Shown in pieces: positions 1 through 5,580 of a stretch of 7,223 nt of DNA. Every line of letters begins with the position of its first letter. Position 1 is the stretch's first letter. The translations under genes were made by a program, and so were the position numbers. The notes beneath the pieces are model-generated. The model was given only the letters and a program-made list of their open reading frames with translations. It did not search any database and was not told the origin of the DNA. The stretch is from CAZFQG01 sp964520785 (GTDB lineage: Bacteria; Planctomycetota; Planctomycetia; Pirellulales; Thermoguttaceae), in the NCBI GenBank assembly GCA_964520785.1, contig CAZFQG010000251.1, forward strand, positions 1 to 7,223, read 5' to 3'.

Positions 1-1952
1 AGGCTTGGGTCATCCGCTACGGTTACCCGCGAGGTCCTGCCGTCGAAGGCCAGGCACACGGTTTGGCCGTCGGTCACCCATGCGGCGCCGTCGATTTCCG
101 CCTTCAGATCGCTCCCGGCGGAATCGGCGAGGAGGTTCCCGCGGCCGGCATCGAAACGGAACTCGGCGAGAGTCCGGGGCCCGACCGGCACGGCATCCAC
201 CGCCGAATCGGCCCCGGTATACTTCGCCTTGCCATGCTCGCGTGATACATGCGGTGCACCAACGTCGAGCTGCTCGATTTCGACCCAGAGGTTCTCCAAG
301 CTCGGAAGCTCGGCGACATCAAACACCGCTTCGGCCGAACCGGAGGCCGGGACGGAGATGATCCGCGCCGCGACCATATGGCTCCGCTCGCCTATGCGGA
401 CCTCCGGCGCCGGTTCATTCCGGTAAACGATCACGCCGACGCGATGGGCGTCGACCGAACCGCGGTTCTCGACCGGGACCACGAACGATCGGTGAGCACC
501 TTCGCCGCCTCGGACCGTCAGATCCTTGGAATGTACGCGCAGGTCGATCTCCAGAACGTCGTCGTAAACCCGCGGCCGGGCCATGCCGAGCGGTTCGAGC
601 GTCGCCTTCAAGTCTTTCACGACCGGCAGGCCTTTGGCGGAAAAAACGACGTCCGTGGTCTCCAAGCCGACGGCTACGGCCTCTTTATGGGCGATTTCCC
701 TCCCTTCGCGAGTCAGCGCGACGCGGACGACCCCGTCGAGGGCACCGGCGTTTCTTACCGGGACGAGAATCGCCGCATTCCCCAGGGAGTCGGTCCCAGC
801 CCTCGGAGCGTCACCGGCCAGGCTGGGAAGAGCCGCGATACTCTCGGCCGGCAGCGAAAGGGCGGCGACCGGTTGAATGAGCCCGTGACCCCATCTCCGA
901 TCGAAGCCGGGATTCTCGCCCCGAGCCGTATTCCGGACGATCTGCCGCGCCTGTTCGACGTCGATTCCCTCGTAGCGTGAAAGGACCAACGCCATCAGTC
1001 CGACGACATGCGGGGTCGCCATGCACCCGCCGGCCCAGTAACGGTACTCCGGGTTGGTGCCGTAACAACTGTAAACCGCTTCCTTGCCGTGCGAATCGCC
1101 CCCGGTTCGTTCTCCGCCCGGAGCAATGACCTCGCAGGCGAGGCTTCCGCCGTAGATGGCGGACGGCACTCCGAAAACCGTACTCGCGCCGGTCCCCATC
1201 ACACTATCATATCCGGGTTGGAAGGCCAGCGGATAGTAGACCCCGTCGTTGCTCGTCGTCCCGGATATGATGAGGACTCCCTTCTTGTACGCATAGTCGC
1301 ATGCCTCCTTCAGCTCGGCCGACAGGGGCACATGCCAGCCGGGATACCGCTCCGAAAGCCCGTGGTTCTTGCAGATCACCCGCGCGCCATTGTCGACGCA
1401 ATAGCGAATCGCCTTTGCCATCAACTCCCCGTCGCGTAACACCCCTGGCAGCCCCACCTTGACCAGCATCAACCGGCACCCCGGCGCCATCCCCGCCACG
1501 CCGATGCCATTGTTCGTCTGTGCCGCGATGATCCCGCAGACGTGATTGCCATGCACGCTGTTTTGCCCTTCGAGTGTCGCGTCGCCGTCCACGAAATCCC
1601 ACCCGTGGACGTCATCCACGAATCCGTTTCCGTCGTCGTCCTTACCATTACCGGGAATCTCCCCTGCATTCTTCCACAACTGATTCTTCAAATCCGGATG
1701 CCCCGGATCGAACGCCCAGTCGATCACGCCGATCACCACGTCCGGCGACCCCTTCTCAATCGCCCACGCCTTCTCCATCTCCATGAGGAACAGGCTATTC
1801 TGGTGCGGATCGGCGGGATACGGCCGGTACGCCGGATCGTTGGGCTTCGTCCATGTCGAGGAGTCGGCCGGAGCGAATGAGCCGAAGGAGAGTACGACCG
1901 CGAAGGCGATCAAGAGATGACGGCGACGGGTTCGATTCGATACGGCAATCAT
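1..1952 (-). CDS. Secreted subtilisin-like (S8) protein with Cys at the nucleophile position, CARDB-like and LamG-like modules; C-terminus beyond window
   Basis: The minus frame is open for 650 codons from ATG at 1952 to the left edge, so the gene is incomplete. Residues 1-31 form a signal peptide: an Arg-rich stretch, a hydrophobic core LLIAFAVVLSFGSFA, then a polar region. The protease domain covers about residues 50-355. Asp78 lies in GVIDWAFDPGHPDL, His134 in SVHGNHVCGIIAA, the oxyanion Asn235 in TTSNDGVYYPLAF, and the nucleophile site is Cys310 in GGCMATPHVVG, where the family normally has GTSMAAPHVAG. APGG and WGHGLIQP, usual in S8 domains, are also present. Two similar beta modules follow, at about 391-455 (ILVPVRNAG) and 488-563 (FVVPVENRG), resembling CARDB repeats. 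From about 595 a LamG/concanavalin-type fold begins (EFRFDAGRGN, LAFDGRTSRVTVADDPS). Eight Cys lie in the protease domain. GGAG sits 6 nt before the ATG. The likely role is an exported or surface protease or glycan-associated protein; activity is uncertain because of the Ser-to-Cys change. The family call is firm and the substrate is unknown. Confidence 0.9.
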   Translation of the reverse strand, partial: MIAVSNRTRRRHLLIAFAVVLSFGSFAPADSSTWTKPNDPAYRPYPADPHQNSLFLMEMEKAWAIEKGSPDVVIGVIDWAFDPGHPDLKNQLWKNAGEIPGNGKDDDGNGFVDDVHGWDFVDGDATLEGQNSVHGNHVCGIIAAQTNNGIGVAGMAPGCRLMLVKVGLPGVLRDGELMAKAIRYCVDNGARVICKNHGLSERYPGWHVPLSAELKEACDYAYKKGVLIISGTTSNDGVYYPLAFQPGYDSVMGTGASTVFGVPSAIYGGSLACEVIAPGGERTGGDSHGKEAVYSCYGTNPEYRYWAGGCMATPHVVGLMALVLSRYEGIDVEQARQIVRNTARGENPGFDRRWGHGLIQPVAALSLPAESIAALPSLAGDAPRAGTDSLGNAAILVPVRNAGALDGVVRVALTREGREIAHKEAVAVGLETTDVVFSAKGLPVVKDLKATLEPLGMARPRVYDDVLEIDLRVHSKDLTVRGGEGAHRSFVVPVENRGSVDAHRVGVIVYRNEPAPEVRIGERSHMVAARIISVPASGSAEAVFDVAELPSLENLWVEIEQLDVGAPHVSREHGKAKYTGADSAVDAVPVGPRTLAEFRFDAGRGNLLADSAGSDLKAEIDGAAWVTDGQTVCLAFDGRTSRVTVADDPS

Positions 1953-2005
1953 GGCGATCTCCGGCGAGGTCTTGCGGGGACAAACACAGTGGGCGGCTTC
2001 TTCAT
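1949..2005 (-). CDS. Candidate 18-codon leader ORF coupled to the subtilase start
   Basis: A short reading frame starts with ATG at 2005 and encodes MKKPPTVFVPARPRRRSP. It has the best Shine-Dalgarno sequence in the window: GGAGG at 2018..2014, 8 nt before the ATG. Its TGA stop (1951..1949) overlaps the subtilase ATG (1952..1950) as ATGA, the usual geometry of translational coupling. The peptide is basic and proline-rich with no hydrophobic core, so it is not a signal peptide. It may be a regulatory leader. Alternatively it may be the original N-terminus of the subtilase, separated by a one-base frameshift. Whether it is translated is an inference. Confidence 0.4.
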   Translation of the reverse strand: MKKPPTVFVPARPRRRSP

Positions 2006-2049
2006 GGAATTATCCTCCACCCCCCTGCCCTCTTCAACGCCCGCGTTTG

Positions 2050-2068
2050 TCGGAATCGGGTATTCCGA
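2050..2068. promoter_or_regulatory. Palindrome upstream of the subtilase leader
   Basis: TCGGAAT and ATTCCGA form a perfect 7-bp inverted repeat around the 5-nt loop CGGGT. It lies 45-63 bp upstream of the leader ORF start at 2005. It could be an operator half-site pair or a 5'-UTR hairpin for the subtilase transcript. No convincing -35/-10 pair was found around it, so its role is unknown. Confidence 0.3.
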
Positions 2069-2133
2069 TGTCGGGATCGGCCCTGGGTTTCGACTACCGG
2101 CTCCCACGCTAACGAACGCAAAGCGGTGATCAC

Positions 2134-2829
2134 TTGGCCCACTTCCCTGTTAGGCGGATGTTGAGGTTGATCCGACGGATTCGCCGCGGGCCGATTTCAC
2201 CCGCCGGCATCGAATGCGGGTCTCAAAGCAGCTTGCCGAGATGGTTGCTCACCTCACCCGATACAATCGCACGTCATCCAACAACACCACTTTTCCCTCC
2301 TCCAACCCGTCCACAGTCACGATCACTCGAATCCGGTGGACTGGTCTTTAACGCCGATCTGGCGGAACTGGCCGACGGCACCGTGGCGGCCGTTTGGGAA
2401 GACTGGACCGACGCGCCGCGCCTGGGCTACGCGGAGTCGACCGGCGGCCTCTATCGGTTATCGGTTCTGGGTGAGGGAGCGAGCAGCGGCGACGATACGA
2501 TTCGATACCGACGATTTCTACGTCTTCAGCGTCTACACGCAGGACTTGCCGGTGATCTCGACGGCGACGGTATAGTCGGCTCCGCGGACCTGGACCTGCT
2601 TCGGGAGAACTGGGGTCAAAACACCGTTGGACTGGAAAACGGCGACGCAAACGGAGACGGCGCGGTCGACGGCGGGGACCTCGATATCGTCCGCGCGAAC
2701 TGGGGACGGCATGCGCCCGCGGCGGCTCCGGAGCCGAGCATCCTCCTCTCTGGACTCGTCGTCGACGCTTTCCTGGCCTGCCGCCGGCGCCGGAAAGATA
2801 TAAATGGCCTACCCGCACGCTCTGGGTAG
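2134..2829 (+). CDS. Dockerin-like protein with PEP-CTERM tail, probably frame-disrupted or truncated
   Basis: The frame encodes 231 residues. Its second half is recognisable: two dockerin type-I-like calcium loops, DLDGDGIVGSAD (141-152) and DANGDGAVDGGD (171-182), each followed by a helix ending in NWG. Then come P199-E-P201, a hydrophobic stretch to about 215, and an RRRRK cluster (217-221), which is a PEP-CTERM exosortase sorting signal. An Asp interrupts the hydrophobic stretch. Residues from about 69 to 118 look coding. The first ~68 residues are Arg/Pro-rich, lack a signal peptide and look like translated non-coding DNA. In about 2485..2550 the third plus frame reads better (IRFDTDDFYVFSVYTQDLP), suggesting two compensating frameshifts. 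An intact protein would be exported and anchored at the surface. As it stands it may be a remnant; the true start is unknown. Confidence 0.5.
   Translation: MAHFPVRRMLRLIRRIRRGPISPAGIECGSQSSLPRWLLTSPDTIARHPTTPLFPPPTRPQSRSLESGGLVFNADLAELADGTVAAVWEDWTDAPRLGYAESTGGLYRLSVLGEGASSGDDTIRYRRFLRLQRLHAGLAGDLDGDGIVGSADLDLLRENWGQNTVGLENGDANGDGAVDGGDLDIVRANWGRHAPAAAPEPSILLSGLVVDAFLACRRRRKDINGLPARSG
2249..2347 (-). pseudogene. Possible minus-strand vestige of a LamG/carbohydrate-binding C-terminus
   Basis: Between an upstream TAA (2350..2348) and a terminal TGA (2251..2249) the minus strand encodes 32 residues that look like a real protein end. They include VIVTVDGLEEGKVVLLDDVR followed by LYRVR and the stop. 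The pattern G-x-V-x(3)-DD-(V/I)-RLY is common at the ends of LamG-like modules in planctomycete secreted proteins. Third codon positions are mostly G or C. No start codon context is present, and the frame is closed immediately upstream, where the plus strand holds the dockerin frame. I read it as a gene remnant, but a chance open frame of this size is possible. Confidence 0.3.
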
Positions 2830-2848
2830 CTCGGTCTAGCGAAATCCC

Positions 2849-2877
2849 ATCCGTGCGATTCGTGTCCATCCGTGGCT
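2849..2877. repeat. Three short tandem ATCCGTG-type units
   Basis: Three near-identical units follow one another: ATCCGTGCG (2849), ATTCGTGTCC (2858) and ATCCGTGGCT (2868). The period is 9-10 bp. From general knowledge, ATCCGTG-rich intergenic repeats of this style recur in many bacterial genomes, including planctomycetes. It lies between the dockerin frame and the rbsK promoter candidate. Confidence 0.4.
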
Positions 2878-2893
2878 CAACCTCCCCTCTCGC

Positions 2894-2922
2894 TTGCCAT
2901 TCCCCCAGAAGCTCGCTATCCT
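2894..2922 (+). promoter_or_regulatory. Candidate sigma70-like promoter for rbsK
   Basis: TTGCCA (2894-2899, 5 of 6 to TTGACA) and TATCCT (2917-2922, 4 of 6 to TATAAT) are separated by exactly 17 bp. A start near 2929 would give a leader of about 55 nt before the rbsK ATG. The assignment rests on motif and spacing only. Confidence 0.35.
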
Positions 2923-2984
2923 GACCTTATTCCTGCACCGTGGCCCCGGCCCCTCTCCTTATCCCCAGCAAGAAAGGACGCCCC

Positions 2985-3908
2985 ATGCCCTCTATTGTCG
3001 TCGTCGGCAGTGTCAACGTGGATATGGTCATCCAGTCGGAAAAACTTCCCGCCCCTGGTGAAACCGTTACCGGCGGGACGTTCGTCCTGGCCCAAGGCGG
3101 AAAAGGTGCGAATCAAGCCGTCGCGGCGAATAATCTCGTTGGGGGGGTCGGCCTGGTCGCCAAAGTCGGCAAGGACATGTTCGGCGACCAGACGGTCCAG
3201 AACTTCGCCCAGGGCGGTATGAACGTCGACTGCGTCCTCCGTGACCCCGATAAGGCCACCGGCACGGCCCTCATCCTGGTCGACGCCAAGGGAGAGAACC
3301 TCATCTCCGTCGCCCCCGGCGCGAACTTCGCCCTGACCCCGGATGACATCGACCAGGCCGCCACGATGATCTCCGGGGCCAAGGTCCTCTTGCTCCAGCT
3401 CGAAATCCCCATGGAGACCGTCACCCGCGCCGCCGAGGTGGCTTCAGAGGCCGGGGTCACCGTCATCCTGGACCCCGCTCCGGCCGCGCCGCTGGACCGC
3501 GGACTCCTCGAGAAGGTCGACTTTATCACCCCAAACGAGACCGAAGCGACACAGATTACCGGTGTTCAGGTCATCGACCCCGAATCCACCCGCGCCGCGG
3601 CGAAAAAGCTGCTCGACATGGGTGCCACGCAAGCCGTCATCACCCTCGGTTCTCAGGGCGTCTACTGGACGGACGGTGACGAGGAGCTGTTCGTCCCGGC
3701 CCGAAAGGTCGAGGCGTGTGACACGACCGCCGCCGGCGACGCCTTCAACGGGGCGTTCGGCGCGGCCCTCGTCGAAGGACTCCCCATCGAGGCGGCCCTC
3801 TCCCGCGCCTGCGACGTCGCCTCCCTTTCCGCTACCAAGATGGGCGCCCAGCCGTCGCTCCCGACGCTGGAGGAGGTCCTGGAGTTTGAGAGGCGGGTTT
3901 TCGGGTAG
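2985..3908 (+). CDS. rbsK: Ribokinase (PfkB family sugar kinase)
   Basis: This 307-residue protein matches the usual ribokinase length. Ribokinase transfers the ATP gamma-phosphate to the 5-OH of D-ribose in the cytoplasm. The N-terminal strand holds the substrate motif GSVNVD. PfkB signature 1 is visible as LAQGGKGANQAVAANN followed by VAKVGKDMFGD. TPNETEA and TLGSQGVYW are typical of the family, and signature 2 is DTTAAGDAFNGAF with the catalytic base Asp252. The usual DTTGAGD has one Gly replaced by Ala here. I chose ATG 2985 because AAAGGA lies 6 nt upstream and the protein then begins directly with the first strand; a GTG 15 codons upstream has no such support. No ribose transporter or regulator lies beside it. 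Another PfkB sugar substrate remains possible. It is convergent with ispG, 265 bp away. Confidence 0.9.
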   Translation: MPSIVVVGSVNVDMVIQSEKLPAPGETVTGGTFVLAQGGKGANQAVAANNLVGGVGLVAKVGKDMFGDQTVQNFAQGGMNVDCVLRDPDKATGTALILVDAKGENLISVAPGANFALTPDDIDQAATMISGAKVLLLQLEIPMETVTRAAEVASEAGVTVILDPAPAAPLDRGLLEKVDFITPNETEATQITGVQVIDPESTRAAAKKLLDMGATQAVITLGSQGVYWTDGDEELFVPARKVEACDTTAAGDAFNGAFGAALVEGLPIEAALSRACDVASLSATKMGAQPSLPTLEEVLEFERRVFG

Positions 3909-3981
3909 GCGCCAAAAACTGCTCGGGCAAGTAGACGCTATGTCGCCGCTTGGTCCCTTGACCTGAAGGTCGGGTCTATTA

Positions 3982-4014
3982 CCGGCTTCGTTGGGAAACA
4001 AGCATGAATGCCGG
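3982..4014. terminator. Weak hairpin between convergent rbsK and ispG
   Basis: CCGGCTTC pairs with GAATGCCGG with one bulged base, and an inner GTT/AAC pair closes on GGGA. It lies in the tail-to-tail gap between rbsK and ispG, where a bidirectional terminator is expected. There is no T-tract on either strand, so intrinsic termination is doubtful. Nothing else convincing was seen in 3909..4173. Confidence 0.22.
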
Positions 4015-4173
4015 TGCGGACGATCTCGCATTTCTCGCACAGACGCGTCCTGTTCAAGGCCGCGAGCAAACAGCCGTTCCACGAGCGGCACTCGTAATCG
4101 ACACATAACGCCCCTGCCAAAGCATCGAACCAGACACGCGGTCCCCACCCCAAATGCAATCCTGTAAATGCTG

Positions 4174-5328
4174 TTAATCCAGTCCTCTTCTTCCCTCCTC
4201 CATCCCCCCAATAATTCCGTCCAACTCCTCCTTCAACCGCACCAACACCTCCTCGAACGAAAACGCCCCCACCAACTGCTCTCCTCGCTTCAAGTTCACC
4301 TCCCGAGGGCCGCACCACAGTCCCAGGTCCGCCTCGTCCGTCTCGCCGGGTCCGTTCACCCGGCACCCCATCACCGCGATCGTCACCGGATACTCCGCCG
4401 CATACGCCGTTATCTCTCGCACCTTCTCCGCCAGCTTCACGAAGTCGGCGTTCTGCACCCGCGCGCAACTGGGGCAACTGATGATATTCAGCCGGTTGGG
4501 GTTCCACGCCGCCGCGTCGATGATTTGGCCGGCCTCGACGTTCATGAGGATCAACCGCCCCGCTTCCACCTCTTCGCGCTTTCGCTCCGCCGGAACGGTG
4601 AGGGACACCCGCAGCGTATCGCCGATCCCCTCCGCCAGAAGCGGTTCCATCGCGATACGCGATTTCAGAATCCCCTCCGGCGGCATCCCCGCTTCCGTCA
4701 CGCCCAAGTGCAACGGTACCATCGGCATCTCGGCGGCAAACCGCCGGTTCGCCGCTAGCACGAGGACGGGGTCGGAGTCCTTTAGTGACACGCAGTACCG
4801 CGTGAAGCCGATCGAATCCAAGAAGGCCGCGTGTTCCACGGCGCTGGCGACCATCGGTCCAAGCCGGTCCCCCTCCTCGAACCGCTCCTTCATCCGCGGA
4901 TCGACGGATCCGCAATTCACCCCCACGCGGATCGCGCAGTCATGCTCCGCCGCCGTATCCGCCAGAAATCGGACCTTTTCCCGCCAGTCGCGCCCCGTCT
5001 CCGCATGGTGCAAGTGCCCCGGGTTGTAGCGAATCTTGTCGCAAAGGGGCGCGATTTCGCCCGCCACCCGATAATTCTCCTGCAAATCGACGGAAAGCGC
5101 CGCGTCCGTCCGTGCCCGGATTTCCGCGAGCGCCGCGGCGTCTTGCCGCGAATCGACCGCCAGACGAATGATTCCCGCTCCGGCCCCGTGCAGCAGTCCA
5201 ATCTGGGCAACCGCCGCCTCGACGTCGGTCGTCTTCACGGCGCACATGCTTTGGACGACGATCGGGTGTCCGCCGCCGATAGTGACGTCTCCAATGACGA
5301 TGCGCCGGGTAGGTTTGCAAAGAGGCAT
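4174..5328 (-). CDS. ispG: 4-hydroxy-3-methylbut-2-enyl diphosphate synthase (IspG/GcpE)
   Basis: IspG converts ME-cPP to HMBPP, the penultimate step of the MEP isoprenoid pathway, using a [4Fe-4S] cluster and electrons from flavodoxin or ferredoxin. With ATG at 5328 the protein has 384 residues, close to the single-TIM-barrel bacterial form. The barrel begins RRIVIGDVTIGGGHPIVVQS; IRVGVNCGS, VSLKDSD, HLGVTEAG and GDTLRVSLT follow. The C-terminal cluster domain has SCPSC (Cys285, Cys288) and MGCRVNGPGE (Cys322, Glu329), the expected four cluster ligands. KIRYNPGHL takes the place of the common RINPGN. The frame extends to ATG 5460, but those 44 extra residues are low-complexity and Pro/Ser-rich. 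The Shine-Dalgarno sequence there is only 1 nt from the ATG, and a candidate promoter lies inside the extension. The 5328 start itself lacks a good Shine-Dalgarno sequence. Function is near certain; the start is less so. Confidence 0.92.
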   Translation of the reverse strand: MPLCKPTRRIVIGDVTIGGGHPIVVQSMCAVKTTDVEAAVAQIGLLHGAGAGIIRLAVDSRQDAAALAEIRARTDAALSVDLQENYRVAGEIAPLCDKIRYNPGHLHHAETGRDWREKVRFLADTAAEHDCAIRVGVNCGSVDPRMKERFEEGDRLGPMVASAVEHAAFLDSIGFTRYCVSLKDSDPVLVLAANRRFAAEMPMVPLHLGVTEAGMPPEGILKSRIAMEPLLAEGIGDTLRVSLTVPAERKREEVEAGRLILMNVEAGQIIDAAAWNPNRLNIISCPSCARVQNADFVKLAEKVREITAYAAEYPVTIAVMGCRVNGPGETDEADLGLWCGPREVNLKRGEQLVGAFSFEEVLVRLKEELDGIIGGMEEGRRGLD

Positions 5329-5388
5329 TCGGAGGTTTCGCTTCCAAGGTTCAAGGGGTGTTCGTGGAGACTCGCGCCTTCGGTATGA

Positions 5389-5417
5389 AGTATCTCCGGA
5401 ATCGGGTGGCGAGTCAA
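5389..5417 (-). promoter_or_regulatory. Candidate sigma70-like promoter for ispG
   Basis: On the minus strand TTGACT (5417..5412, 5 of 6) and GATACT (5394..5389, 4 of 6) are separated by 17 bp. A start near 5382 gives a leader of about 54 nt to ATG 5328. This would place the longer ATG 5460 upstream of the transcript and so supports the shorter protein. Nothing else was recognised in 5329..5580. Confidence 0.38.
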
Positions 5418-5580
5418 CCGGGGCTTGCGCCGATTGCACCGATTCGGCCGCCTGCGCCATGCCTCCTCGGCCGTGTTCGAGCGGAATCTCGCAATGTGGA
5501 TCGGCGGTTCGTGATTCCCAGGGCGGTAGACCCCGGCACGGTTCGCTCCCTGTGCTAGAAGGCGGCCGTGGGAACCGACC

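Noticed and set aside
249..980. Plus-strand 243-codon open frame
   Set aside because: It is antisense to the subtilase, whose minus frame is open through the region with clear CARDB-like and protease motifs; the plus translation has no recognisable motif.
2348..2869. Minus-strand 173-codon frame
   Set aside because: It is Arg/Pro-rich and opposite to the dockerin/PEP-CTERM repeats, so it is a shadow.
3960..3971. GACCTGAAGGTC mini-palindrome after rbsK
   Set aside because: The stem is only 4-5 bp with a 2-4 nt loop and no T-run follows, so it is too weak to call a terminator.
3938..4173. Minus-strand Cys-rich reading downstream of ispG (RLCEKCEIV and nearby Cys)
   Set aside because: The knuckle-like Cys pattern is tempting, but there is no ATG or GTG start with a ribosome site between ispG and this stretch, and upstream the frame is only antisense-like sequence within ispG.
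3444..4211. Minus-strand 255-codon open frame
   Set aside because: Most of it is antisense to the ribokinase gene; the composition is that of a shadow frame in GC-rich DNA.
4831..5388. Plus-strand 185-codon frame
   Set aside because: It is opposite to ispG, whose catalytic motifs make the coding strand unambiguous.
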